From Ceratodon purpureus (taxonomy: Eukaryota > Streptophyta > Bryopsida > Pseudoditrichales > Ditrichaceae): a stretch of DNA of 64,000 bases. The stretch covers positions 55,733,375 through 55,797,374 of the forward strand of contig CM026426.1 in assembly GCA_014871385.1 (NCBI GenBank), in the 5' to 3' direction. The notes beneath the pieces are model-generated. The model was not told the DNA's origin, made no database searches, and worked only from the letters and a program-made list of their open reading frames with translations. Both the position numbers and the translations under genes were made by a program. This document shows, piece by piece, positions 23,314-35,800 of the stretch (position 1 is the first letter of the stretch; each line of letters begins with the position of its first letter).

Positions 23314-23923
23314 GACTAGGATCTGCAGGGAATGTAATGGCAGCGTTTTCTGCAGTGACGTTCAATTGGTTCATGTAATATTTTCCGTTTAAGGCATAGC
23401 CGAAAGTGGTCTAGCATTCAGCGTTGATAGAGCCAGTTTTATTAAACAGCAATTACGTTGGGCCCCTAAACGATAACATAATCATCGTCTTGTATGTAGA
23501 GAGCCATTAACATGTAAGAGGAAAGAAGGGATTTTATACAGTTCACACCTGCCTCACATTGAATGTTGTGTGATATTCAGAGTCGAGTCCCATTTTAAAT
23601 GTCCACAATCCGAAGAATGAATAATGTCTTTCCATCCTGTAACACTGCTACGCTCATCCGTTTGAACACAATCACCCGTGACGTCACTGCAAGCGAGAAT
23701 TATCCCCGAAACATAACTACAGGAAAATGTGATTTCCTTCTGCTTACCTATGTAAGAAGTCCGCCCTTCAACGGACAGAGAGTCACTGTAAACACTATCT
23801 TGTTAAAGATGAAACTCTATCCATGCGGCCAGCTGCCCTCTCCAAATGTCAATGGCTTTTCCAAAAAGGTACAATGCAGGCAGTTTCCATGAAGCCTTCG
23901 TTCCCAAAAAAATAATAACCACC
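23314..23923. other. Non-coding 3' flank of TNP2 copy A
   Basis: No gene seen. This stretch lies between the DUF4216 stop and the Mutator-like element. I looked for CACTA-type termini here and did not find a convincing one. Confidence 0.4.
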
Positions 23924-23932
23924 CGTGACGGG

Positions 23933-25296
23933 GGGTCTCTCTAATTTGCCCCATCGAGCGTTGCACAGCGGGCAGGTCTCCACGCGGGCAGCAGCCTCGT
24001 TGGGGATGTCCGTCATCCATCATCCGTCCTCCGTCAGGCCGGAGGGACTCACCCATGACTTCCCCGTTCCCGCCCATTTCCCCAGCCCGCTCCTCCGCAC
24101 AGCTCCTCCCTCGCACTCCGCACCTGCTCGCCTTCGACGCCGCCCCCCATTCCTCCTCCTCAGCTCTGCTCGCTCCCCGCCATCGCCCTCGCTCCTTGTC
24201 CTCGCCGTGTTTGTGATCTGTTTTTTTGCTGTCAACCTAGCATAAACTCATCGCGTTTAAAAAATTATTGGTCAACAAAATGGCTCTTCAGCTCGAGAGG
24301 CTGATCAACTTGGGCTTGAAAACTTTCTACGTCGACAATCTCCAGCCTGTTGCATGCATGCCTTTGTCAACTCAACCTAACTTCAACGCTTGCCTTGAGC
24401 TCAGCAATACAATTGTATCGGATCCGCAGAACGAGCTCCTGGCTACATGTACATGTGGAATCTCTGGCGACACTCTTCAACAGTTGGAGTAGACAAGTTG
24501 CTGAATCTCTGTGACGATAATGTGGATTTTATGAATGGTCTCGTGATGGGTGGAGATTTGCTTAACCGGAAACAATGCCACGATCTGTGGACCAAGCAGC
24601 AAAGCAGAGTTTTTTTTTGGGTGCAAAGCCTCAGTGTTTCAAGCGTTGGTGGAAGGCAGCAGTGTTTCAGATGTAGAATGAGAATGCTTTTCGGGAGATT
24701 TTGCTGAAGGTAGGTTTAGGGTTACAATGCGATTTAAGAGCTCGCCAAGAGCACGAATGGAGACTGGAAAGATCCTCCACAGGACCTTCGATGCCTTTCT
24801 GTGTTTGAGCCTGCATCCTACAGTAATGTTTGTGAAGATAAGTGGGACCTTCAAAAGAGGCTTGAGGAACTAGCAAATGATCACGGTGTCAAACTGGCGG
24901 ATTGTGTGGTACCAGGGAAGATTTAGTAACACCTGCACCAAATCAAAAGATCAATACTGCCATCGAGAAACTTGAACTTGCAAAGAAAAAAGAAAACAGA
25001 AATAGATCCAACATTGTAACGCGGCGAGGACAAGGAGCGAGGGCGATGGCGGGGAGCGAGCAGAGCTGAGGAGGAGGAATGGGGGGCGGCGTCGAAGGCG
25101 AGCAGGTGCGGAGTGCGAGGGAGGAGCTGTGCGGAGGAGCGGGCTGGGGAAATGGGCGGGAACGGGGAAGTCATGGGTGAGTCCCTCCGGCCTGACGGAG
25201 GACGGATGACGGACGACGGACATCCCCAACGAGGCTGCTGCCCGCGTGGAGACCTGCCCGCTGTGCAACGCTCGTTGGGGCAAATTAGAGAGACCC
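23933..25296. mobile_element. Non-autonomous Mutator-like element (1,364 bp)
   Basis: Inverted repeats of about 278 bp (23933-24210 and 25019-25296) start gggtctctctaatttgcccc and are nearly identical. They are flanked by an exact 9-bp direct repeat CGTGACGGG (23924-23932 and 25297-25305). Long terminal repeats plus a 9-bp duplication fit Mutator-like elements. The repeats are very GC-rich, while the interior (24211-25018) is not, and it encodes no transposase. Long open frames on both strands inside the repeats are compositional. The arms' similarity implies a young insertion or ongoing gene conversion. Confidence 0.85.
24268..24927 (+). pseudogene. Gene-like fragments carried inside the Mutator-like element
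   Basis: A frame from 24268 reads MALQLERLINLGLKTFYVDN and stays open to 24492. A separate frame around 24807-24927 reads WDLQKRLEELANDHGVKLAD before a stop. Neither matches a transposase and I cannot assign them. Host-like fragments between long MULE repeats would fit a Pack-MULE that captured gene pieces. A search against the host gene set would decide. Confidence 0.4.
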
Positions 25297-25502
25297 CGTG
25301 ACGGGGCCTCAAACAACGCTGCCAACAGTGGAAGCCACTTGAGTAAGCGTCAAATCTGATTTTTGGCTCACTGCCATTGGCCGGACAATGTGATTGGACG
25401 CCTAACTGGTTTTAAACGACACACAGACCGCCCACCGTCAAAACCCTCTCGTTGTCCTGGACAGCTTCCCACTAGTGCAAGGAGCGAGATAATGTTTATG
25501 AC

Positions 25503-26870
25503 GTGCCTACACTTGAGAGTGGAAGTGAAGATTCACATGATGAGGACAATTTTAGCGATGGAGATGGAGAAGGCGGTTTGGAAGAGCGGGACGGTGTAAA
25601 ATATATGTATGAGGATGAGACTTGGAGGAAGGATTTTTTCACTTATGACCTACAACCTATGGAATTTCATAGTGTATCAATGTCAAGCATTTTTTGGAGG
25701 ACTTTCCCTTCAATGTTGCAAATATTTGGGATGTTTTGGACACATCATATACTACAGGACATTGTGAGGGAAACAAACCGATATGTTACCAAAGTAAATA
25801 GATTAGGGAATACTATGGGAGGGGGAGAGTCGAAGGAATTACGGTGCCCAAATTGAAATCATTTATGGCAATTTGGTTGTATATAGGCATGAAGCGTCAA
25901 CCTAATATGAAGTCGTATCTGTAGAACAGGGGCTCAATATTCCATTGCTCTATTATCTCTAGTATCATGACTCGTTCTCAATTTATGGCTTTGACTAGAG
26001 TAATCCGTATGGATTTATGGATTCAATTTGGTGCCAAATCCATAAATCCATTCGAATTGATTTGTGATGTAGTGCGGGATTTTTTCATAAGCGTACGACT
26101 TTTCAAGAATTTGCTTATCAGAGGCATTTACGCTACGGGCACTATGCGTTCCAACCGTGTGGATTTGCCTTTGGTGTTTCGGAACACCAAAGTTTGCAGA
26201 GGAAGAAACAAGGGTGGATAGATTGGAGAATGCACGCTTCAAGGTCAATGTCAACAATGGTAAGGAAAGACAACAAACCGGTACTTCTTCTATCCACTCA
26301 TGCCCAACCCACTACACCACCATGTTTGCCAATCCAAACCGTACCGCGTCAGAATGGAGCAACCCCGGACAACATTTCGACACCACCCATGCATCTATTG
26401 TACACCACTTACATGAGAGGAGTTGATGTCGCCGACCAACTCCGCACTTCATATTGCACTCAGAACCGGTCGCACAAATGGTGGCATTGTATTTTTTTAT
26501 TTTATTTTTTGCTAAACATGACCATTGTGAGCATGTTTTTGTGTACCTTGACAAATGTAAGAGTGCTAGTCGGGTTTGTAAACCCATAACACATTTACAG
26601 TTTAGAACAGAGATGTGAGGCTTTATTGCGCAATTGGATAGGCTTAGAACGAGATGAGGTTGTAGCAACTTCTCAATCTTGTAGATTATCTTTTCTTGTT
26701 TATTTTAGCAAGAGAAAACCTTGTGTGGTTTGCAATAAGGCCAAAAAAAGCTCGGGAAAAAGGCCGCATTATTAATCTCCTTCATGCGGTAACAAATATA
26801 TGTGTGTCACAAATGCTACATGTTTCAAAAAACATCACGTCAAAGTTCGCCGCAAAAGGCTTGAGAATGT
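25503..26870 (+). pseudogene. piggyBac-like transposase with deleted catalytic core
   Basis: Pieces appear in piggyBac order but in different frames. An acidic N-terminus (EDNFSDGDGEGG) is followed by DIVRETNRYVTKV (about 25770), the MTRSQF block (25967) and KSINPFELICDVV. The sequence then jumps to YATGTMRSNRVDLP (about 26130). The C-terminal part is well kept: YMRGVDVADQLRTSY and RSHKWWHCIFLF (about 26405-26500). A Cys-rich finger follows (CVVCNKAKKSS, then CGNKYMC and CFKKHH, about 26720-26850), interrupted by one stop. The stretch that should carry the first two catalytic Asp residues is missing, so it is inactive. TTAA target sites were not identified. Known of the family: precise cut-and-paste at TTAA. 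Confidence 0.8.
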
Positions 26871-26879
26871 AAGTTTCAC

Positions 26880-29047
26880 AAGTTCTTTCTTTGTTTTTTT
26901 TTCTATGATTTTTTATTTTTTATTTCTATTTTATTTTATTTTTTTTAAATATTGGGAAGATCTTATACCCGTATTTAATTTAGACTTTATTTTCTAAATA
27001 AGTTTTTTATTACAATGATTCATACTGAAGTTGCACTCTTCAGTTATGTAGGCTTGCAAAATAAATTTGCACATTACTTGTAAAACTTTGCAAGCAATTA
27101 CATAGTCACTTTATTATGGCATAATATGCTGAATAAGGTGTAAATTAGTGAAACCCACCCACCTCCCTTACACATGGCTTACTCGTAGTTACACCAAACT
27201 TGAAGCTTACTTTACTTATTGCTTACTTTACTTGGGGCTTACTACAAGCTTGAACTTTACTCTAGCAAGTCACTAATTTATGACCATTTGATATAGATTA
27301 ACCTTCATCTAAAGGTCATAGATGATTGGACCTGCGAGGCTATTCCTGTCCATATAACAAACAAGTGAATCTCTAGAGACTTCTTTGAGGGTATAAAACC
27401 ATGGGAGTTTCTTGGCCATAGCATCTGTTTACTTGTCTGCTTTGAAAGTAATTCTAGTTTACTACATGTGTGTGAGAGATTTTTAGAGCTTGTGAGGTTT
27501 TGGTTTATGGTGGTGTGGAGCTGAAGCAAAGTGCAACATGGCTAAGTCTGGTGGAACTACTAGTCAGGTCCTCTAATTTATGTTTGCAATTAGACTCTTT
27601 CATCTCTCCCTTTGATTTGTATGTTTGGTGTAGGGTTTGATTTTTCTTGTGACTGCAATAACAAGCTGTAAAGGGCTGTTGACACCTTGTCTACAAACAT
27701 AATCCTAACTGTGGTTTTGGTTGTGTTTAAGGGGACAGGTGAGGTCCTTTACCTCTGGATTTTTCTTACTTTACTACACCAACATTCAAGGGATGAGAAG
27801 ATTTCTGGAGACTCAAACTATTTTGTGTTTGATCTTGTATTGTCAGTTTTAAAACAAACTTTTCTCGATTACTTGGATTGTTTTGTCATACACTACTATA
27901 TTGTAAGTAGTGTGTTGATTGAGAATTCTCTGGTGAAAAGCACTATGTGTCTATACTGCTAATTTGGAATCACAAGAGAGTGTAGAGATTTGATTAGGTT
28001 TGAATTGAGAATGGGCTGATTGAGAATGAAATTTGGTGAGGAAGGTGATAAAAGTTGCCCTGTAAAGGGATGTCCCGCCCATCCACCCTTAGGGGTAGGG
28101 AAGTTTTTTTTTACTTAGAGCTTCTTGGTATCGTGTTCATTTATCAAGTTTTATGTTCTTTATATCCAAAAGATTAGTTTCATAAAGTCGAAAAGAGCAA
28201 AAAAAACCTAGAAATTGTCTTTGTTGTATTTGTAGAACAATGTGTTAGAGAAGCTCAAAATTGGGTGGTGTTTGCTTCCTCACAGCCATTTCACTTCATG
28301 CTGAGTCCATGAGAGTTGGAGACACTAGTGGGACACGGCAATTTCCCCTCCAAATAGACCGTCGAAGAAGATTTTACTGGAGGAGAGAAAGGACTAATTT
28401 AGATGGAGGGGTTGAGGTTCACAGTCCATGCATTGCAGTAGTCGACTATTGGCTGTTGTAGAAAAAAGTGTGGGCCAGTCCCGTTTTTTATTTGCCTTTC
28501 GAGAGCGGGTATGATCTGTCTTCCGGGGTAAATGTGTTAACCAAGACTGCATCACTTTTATTTATCCACATGACGAATTACCTGGTAGCTTCGTCCATAG
28601 TAAGAGAAGGTTGGATGAATTTCGTTATGCGCGATTCCACAGTGAAAACGTTTTCTCCTTTGTTACCTGCGTGTTTAGAGTAATTCAACGAAGTTTTACC
28701 TACGGTGACAATGATGTTGATATCCGGTTTTGGTTTTGATTAGGGTATAGAACCTCCCTAGGTAGGAACAAATTGTCCATTGCAAATCCAGTTCGGCAAG
28801 TAGAGAGATTACTGAGGTAATCTGTATGGAAGCACAAGTTCAAAATTTCCACTATACTGTGCTATTTATAAGTTCGAATTTCAGAAATAGTTCACAGAAA
28901 TTAAAAGACGGAAACGGATTGAACTTCTGCTGCATAAAGTAATATATGATCTCAACATTGTCTGTCGTAGTACGTGAATAAGAAAGAAATGCCGAATTCT
29001 TCCACTAGTTGTTTCTCCAAATTCTTCTATCTTGCAAAAGAACTTGT
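26880..29047. other. AT-rich non-coding DNA, no gene recognised
   Basis: There are frequent stops in all frames. A short inverted word pair, cactact and agtagtg, sits at about 27892-27915. Frames at 28261-28461 and 28468-28683 are short and unassigned. This is likely the 3' flank of the piggyBac remnant plus an outer part of assemblage B. Confidence 0.4.
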
Positions 29048-30720
29048 CTAAACATTAAGTTCCTCTGTTGGAACCATGAATGATAGGACAGCCTCCATGT
29101 ACCGAATCTCTTGAAGTCTTTCAGCCACAACCTCGGACGATGATTCCTGGACAGTCTTCATTGCAGTTGTGCATGTTCGGGCCTCGGCATCGGAAGCTCG
29201 TAGCCTACTCTCGTACTGTGACACTTTTCTGGCATACCTGATGACGTTGTGGTAGAAACTTTGCTCGATCGTAGTTGACAACCGCGAAATTTTTTCGAGG
29301 TGTTCTACTATTCTGTCATGTTCCTCCGCTGCTATTGCCTCAGTCACATCTGATGCGGCCTTATTTTTTCGGTTTAGAACTAACCCGTGTAGCTCCTTTC
29401 TTCGGTTATAGATTGTTTTGCAGTCCGAGTGCTTCTGCCGTAGCACGTTGACGGCACCCTCTGCCAGCCGCATTGCCTCCTCTTTCCCACTTAGATTTTC
29501 GGCGTCCACGCGAAGAGCTTCAAGGATCGTCGACTTCTTCTGCACCGCCGCAGATTGAACGTCCTTCTGCAAACTCATGAGCCCCTTCAGAACGGCTACA
29601 ATAACAACGCAGCTGCAATTTCCACGCGTTGTTCTTCCTATTCTTTTGTACCCGCTCTGCGATGGAACATTCCTGTAAGGGTGCCATTTCCGAGTTGGTG
29701 TTGCCGGCTTGCGTGAGGATGCTGCATTGCTGCGCAGGTGAGCGTCTCGACGGCGGGATGGGAGATTCAACAAAGATTGAGGGCCCTGCGGGCACATGCA
29801 ATCGCAATTTTACGTTTGCTGGACTCTATAAACATCCAGATTTATGAAAACAGTATTAACATGGCCAATGTATCATACTGTGGCATTCATCACATCCCAA
29901 AAATTAGACAGAGGATCATCTTTCAAAAAATAGAGTACAACGGAGCACTTACAGAGGAATGATTTGAGCCATGGTGCGCGAATTTCACATCAACGCTAAA
30001 GTAATCTGTACCCGCTGCAATGTTAGAGGTTCCAGCTGGTTGTTTCTCGGCCTCAAAAAAAAGAGCGACACTTGGAATTAGAGAGCTCGGAAACATCCGA
30101 GTACGTTCATTCAATCACTGAAATCACAGGAATTACTAAGGATTATTCGACATGAACATTTTTGAATGAAATACGGCATAACGTTTGAGGCATTCAGAGG
30201 AACTCAATCTCTCATTACATTAGTTTAGAGAAACGGGACTCACCGGAGTGTTCGTTTCACGTAAATTCTCATTAACAGGTCGAGAACCAGCCGGAAGGCA
30301 TTTTGGATGTTGCCATGGGAGGGGTCGTCTTACATGCTCGTAAGGTCCCCAGAGATGAAAGGGGCGCTTCCTAGCAGCCGGAAAACAACGTAGCATTGCA
30401 AAGGAGGTCCAGTCGACAGGGTTTCCTTTACCCTCCTCCAGTAATCCTCGCGCGAAGTGGAGAGGGAACGACCTGTTCACCATGGGCCGCTGGTGTACAT
30501 GCTGAAAGAGCTCGGAAACATACAGGTAGTACTCTTCAACGTCGCATTCCCTAAAAGCATACCCATCACTCTGTTTTGCGCCCCATCGAGCAATGACATC
30601 GCAAGGAGGCGATACATGTGAGGCAGTGGGATCACTGGGAAGAAATCCGGAGGATGGCAGCAGCATACAAGGTTCAAACCACGGCTCCCAGTCCGCTTTC
30701 CGCCTACCAAATGGCGCCAT
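29048..30720 (-). CDS. CACTA-associated protein X, copy B
   Basis: Three likely exons. Exon 1 is 30720-30244 (donor CCG|GTGAGT). Exon 2 lies within about 30110-29952 (donor CCTCT|GTAAGT). Exon 3 is 29785-29048 after CCCGCAG, ending at TAG. Exon 1 shares W-x2-WF-x2-CMLL, SSGFLPSDPT, CDVIARWG, HFARGL, LRCFP and PLPWQHPK with copy A at 13678-13187. Exon 3 begins with a basic Ser/Arg-rich segment, then VLKGLMSLQKDV and a long heptad-like helix matching copy A's coiled coil. No frameshift is seen in the compared parts. The gene lies downstream of TNP2 copy B on the same strand. Function unknown; an accessory or regulatory factor of the element is inferred. Confidence 0.55.
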
Positions 30721-30758
30721 GGCGTAGGATGTTCCTTTAGAATATAGCAGATGCTCAC

Positions 30759-32895
30759 GGATTAGTATTGCGAGTGAAGGATCAAATTCAACAATAGGAA
30801 CACTCGGGCCTCTACCTTCACAATGAAAACAACAGCATGGAGGGGTGCATTCAGTCTAGAAATGAAGGAGAGAAAGAGAAGAAGACACTGAATTGAAGTG
30901 AGATACCTCTCATGCAGACGTACTAGAGAAACCACCATCGAGCCCCTACGTGAATATCAGTTCTCATGTAGGATTCTGATAATGGGGACCTAGAAGCCGC
31001 CTCTGAAGTGATTAAGAAAAAATCCAATCGGTATCGACATGATTAAATTTGTAAGCAAAAAATAAAATCATGCCCAATCAACCATTACTGTCATGCGTGT
31101 CACTTACTAGTTGGTGCGTAATGTACTAAGCATGAAATGAAGTCCAAATAATTACCCTAGGTGCCCTCACCATGCCGAGGTCCAACTCATCCCCGTCTAG
31201 TCCGCTTCACTTTCACAGTCTCCGTACAATCCACTTTTTGACTGATGGCTACTCCCCAAAAAATTAGACAGGAGCTGAGAGAGAAGTAACTTGCATTGTA
31301 TGCCACATCCAACATCGGTAAAGGGTCAATTCAAATAATAATTCAATGACACTAATTTACAGTTCACAGTGAAGATGCATTTTCAAGAAGGTCAGCGTTA
31401 AAGCAACGATAGCATTTATAGAATATCCGGAACCAGAAATGCGGCATAGAGCTCTGTAAACGAATAAGAATGGATGTCAGCGCTTCAAGGATAAATAGAT
31501 CAATCTGAGAAGCCACCCAGATTAAGGGTCGCATGGAACGGTGAAGTGAATGGTTCCTGACATTCCATAATATCTAGAAATCCATGACAAAATAACAACT
31601 TCTCAATGAGATAGATAACATTTCTACGACTGGAGTTGATCGTTCCTCTGAAAATATATGTCACTGTAATAATTAAGACCTATCCACGGCCCTGTTTTTT
31701 AGTTCTAAAAATGTTTAACTCACCTCAGTACAATCCGCATGCACTTTTAATGAGAAGGTAACGCGAGAATTTGAGAGCACCGAATACGAAAATGAGTCTT
31801 CGTCCTTGTGACAATCATATACAACCTCGAAATGGTTGGAAAATAAAAACATGAAAGGCAATCTCTCATTCTTTATAGACAGAAGGAGAGGAATCGAAAT
31901 CCACCATTGCTCTTCACGAAATGAGTATTGAAGACCTCATTTTACAGACAGTCTGTGCTCTTCATAGCTATTTGGTACCTGTCAAGAATGCACCACAATA
32001 ACATGAACTTCAAAGAGAGGCGCCGGCTCAAAAATTGCAATAGAAGTAGTCAGGCAGTTCATACTTTCACATGCCACATCCTATGATCTGAAAAAACATT
32101 TGACAGAGGTGATTTACAAATACTTAATGGACTCCGACAGGAATCCAACTTCTGCCATAACTCACATAATTGTACTAGAAACAATATACAGAGCAGGACA
32201 AAACTCGGCTCTTCTAGTCCAGGTTCTGTGGCGTAATCAGTACTCTAAAAATGAGCACAGAGCATTGAAGGCATTGCTTGGCTCAAATCATCACACATAA
32301 GTGATGTAATTCACCTGCACTGATATAGACAATATCTCTTGTCAATGAGAACATTAGCATCTCTTAGCTTAACTCTCAAGGAAAAAAAAAAAAAAAAAAA
32401 AAAAAAAACAGTGTTAGTGGGGAAGATATAAAATAAAAATGAGGACTTTCGTTAACTACCTTTACAGCTGCAATATTCTTTTTGAACTTCTAATACATGA
32501 ACGAAGTGAATTCAAGGAAGGTACGTAATTGGTCCCACATTAAATCGCAATAACTGTAACAAGCAATCAGCATTCTATAGCAAAGCACTACTATGCGACA
32601 GGGACATAGACATTGTCTGAATGCGTGTTTTAACACTAGTCTCAATGACTTACTAGATCATAAGAAACAACAGAGGAATAAATGGTTCAAGATCAAAACG
32701 TACAGGTGAATCATTTAAGAAGTCGATCTTAAACAGAGTTATTAAGTCAACTAACATGTTCCATAGACATGCCGTTCCAGACAAAGTACATGGTCTCCCT
32801 AAACAAAATAACAAAAAGCCAAAGTGGAAATCCATTCCATACAAAGCAATTACACTTGCATGATATAAAAGACGAAGTAGTAAACCGCTTCTGCT
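30759..32895. other. Non-coding spacer with a poly-A tract
   Basis: No conserved frame. A run of about 27 A lies at 32382-32408. The + frame at 32100-32300 is short and unassigned. The spacer separates X and TNP2 in assemblage B. Confidence 0.4.
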
Positions 32896-35800
32896 TCATT
32901 CAACCCATTCCACGATAAATTCATCAACGTGTTGGTCATCGTCGAAGTCCTCTTCGTCTCCCTGTCGGAGTGTCTCTGCGTCCTGGACTTGTACATCAGG
33001 GAGCGGAACCGACTGCACTTCCGGCTCCTCTTGTTCCGTTCCTTGGGTCATGGCAGACCCCTGGGCGTGACTCTGGTTGAAACGTAAGCGCTCTACATCT
33101 GTCGCCCTCGCTGCACGGAAATCTGCCACAAAACTTTCTCTGATTACCCGCTTCGACCGTGGCTCATGGCGAAGAACCACACGCCTGTCCATGTCTGCGC
33201 TGTCGGGCATGAAGAATACCTGGGATACGTTAACGGGGAATATGTATGGATTGTGATTAGGTCCATACCTAGCCCGATAACGCACCAGCAGGAATCCAAA
33301 GGGATCCTTTTTCACGCAACGACGGCCATCCTCCATGGAAGGGATCCACTCCCCTTCCATGATTACACATTTCAAGGTACCGTAGGAGACCAAGATAATG
33401 TTCTTCAGGGTAGCTACGACAACAAACTGGGCATCAGAATCGGATGGGATACAAGCAATGCCACAGTCATACAAGACATGTGAAGGCCCAGCCTCGTCAT
33501 GGCAACATCTATAATGTGCGTCATAGGCCCACATTGAGTCATAGGATAGGGAATGGCTAGAAGGTGGATAGTGTAGTGCCTCCAATGTAGGATCGACTGG
33601 GAGGTGATCTGCCTTTAGTAATCGTACATGGTCATTTAACCACGTTGAAAATTTGGGGAAAGCATAATACAAATGTGGAGGGTATGTGTATCGGAAAAGT
33701 CCATTTTGACTCTCCCGCATCCAATTCGCACGGGCTGAGTCTTGGAAACTCCGTCGGTGTATGTTGAAGTCGTCTCTTTGAATCTCCCATTCCCTAACAC
33801 ATTGGCACAGGACATGCTGTTATTGGAGCAATATCTGTATACAAAAAACAAACATGCAGTTTTATATATTTACAATGATGCAATGTACGAGGTTGGTTTG
33901 CAATTTACTAGACGAGGTCCTCTGTGTACACGGAGTTCTTAAGAACGTAGTCATGTATCATGTCACGTTCGCCGCTTGAAAGTTGCTTGAATTTTCCCTT
34001 CTTGATCAGAAGCTCTCCGGAGTCTCTGATTTCCTCCTCCGCGTCCCATATGCGGCGCCTGGTATGTTCAAACAGAGAGAAGTACTTGGTGCAAAAACCG
34101 AGTGCTTCGTGAATTGCATACCCTGAAGCCATACCAGCTTCAGGCCTGGACTTGTCTCGTACATAACAGACGAGTGTTCCCAAATACCTTTCAATCGAGT
34201 AGCACCACCTGTAGTGAACACGTCTGCACATTTCCAACTCATCTACAAGGTGGAGGAGAAGGTGGGGCATGATATCCCCGAATCCTGGAGGAAAATATAT
34301 CTCCAGTTCACAAACGGTTTCAGCAACATATGTTCGCAAAGCAGGATTATCGCTTATTTTCACAGCTTTAACGCAAAGCCGACGGAAACAATTACCCACT
34401 CTGATAATGGCATTGCGTACCCCCTTTTCCAGGACGTGTCTGATGGCACATGGGAGAATCTGCTGGATTAGAACATGGTGGTCGTGGCTTTTCATGCCCG
34501 ACAACTTTTTTTCGCCAATGTGCTTAATGAGGCTCGAACTGAAACCATAAGGCACTTTGGTGTGAGAGACTAAGGACAGAAACGACTCTTTCTCCCTCTC
34601 AGTAAATACGTACCGAGCCCTTGGTTTAGCAAATCCTGATGTGGTTTCACGCAGCCACAGAGACTTCCTAGGGTTGTCGTTGCTATAATGGATGACCTCC
34701 TCCATGTCCCTCCTTAAGGCAACTGTGTCTTTTTCGCCAAACAAATGTTTGAGGATGTTGTTGGATATATTCCTCTCTATGTGCATTACGTCCAATGTAT
34801 TGCGAATCAGCAGTGCCTGCAACATAACAATTGAGTACTTCACTTTGGTCACTCCATATTATTTGAACATAACATGTTCCATGCCGTGGCTTCGTGGTTG
34901 AGAATAAGAGTACAACAAAGTGCAATGACCTCCTTAGCATCAACAGTGTAAATTGAAATGCAGGTACCCTCCAGTAAGGCAGTTGGAAGAGGCAACTTAT
35001 ACGCTTGATGCCGAACTTCCTCGCAGGATCATCTGACTTTGGCGCAGCTCCCCTTGCCACCCATCCCTCCCTTAAACCGCCCCAACGTAGTACATCATCC
35101 GCCGTCATAGGTGGAGGCCTGGAACGCAGCTCAGCCCTCCCATTGAATTTGTCCACATCGGTGGATCGAAACGGATGGCCAGGAGGGAGAAATCTCCGAG
35201 CTTGACAGTCGAAACAAATCTTCTTTAGAGCACGCAATCGTCGGGAGACCGTGTTCGGACTGCATACTGGACAGGCCCTATAGCCTTTAGTAACGCAACC
35301 ACCCACGATTCCATGGGCAGGGAAATTGTGGATGGTCCATAATATAGCTGCTCTCATCAAAAACTATGGCTCCCCATTGTGTTGTGCAGCATCCTGTACT
35401 TGGACCCCATCGTTCCACAATATCAGGAGCTCTTCCATCAAAGGCTGTAAATATGTGTCAAAATTCTCACCAGTGACACTAGCTCGACCTGGTATAATGA
35501 GGGAAAGAATTATGACATGTTTTTTGGTTGACATCCAAGGAGCAATATGGTAAAGAGTTAAAACAACAGGCCAGGTGCTCCAAGTACTGCGTTTAATCGA
35601 GAATGGGTTTACCCCGTCGGTGGCAATCCCGAGTCTCGAATTCCGATCTTCAGCACCAAATACATGGTCAAATTCGTCAAGTGTTCTCCATTGTGGAGAG
35701 TCCGCAGCATGGCGCATAAACCCGTCATCGCTCCTGTGATGCCTATGCCAGGTCATGAGCTCTGCCTGAAAAGGCGTATTGAACATCCTCTCCAACCTCG

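Noticed and set aside
23925..25325. Long GC-rich open frames on both strands
   Set aside because: They are the two arms of one inverted repeat read in opposite directions. The peptide is Pro/Ser/Arg-rich and has no domain.
27887..27915. CACTACT ... AGTAGTG as an end of CACTA assemblage B
   Set aside because: It is a short local hairpin with no matching sequence on the far side of the assemblage and no target duplication.
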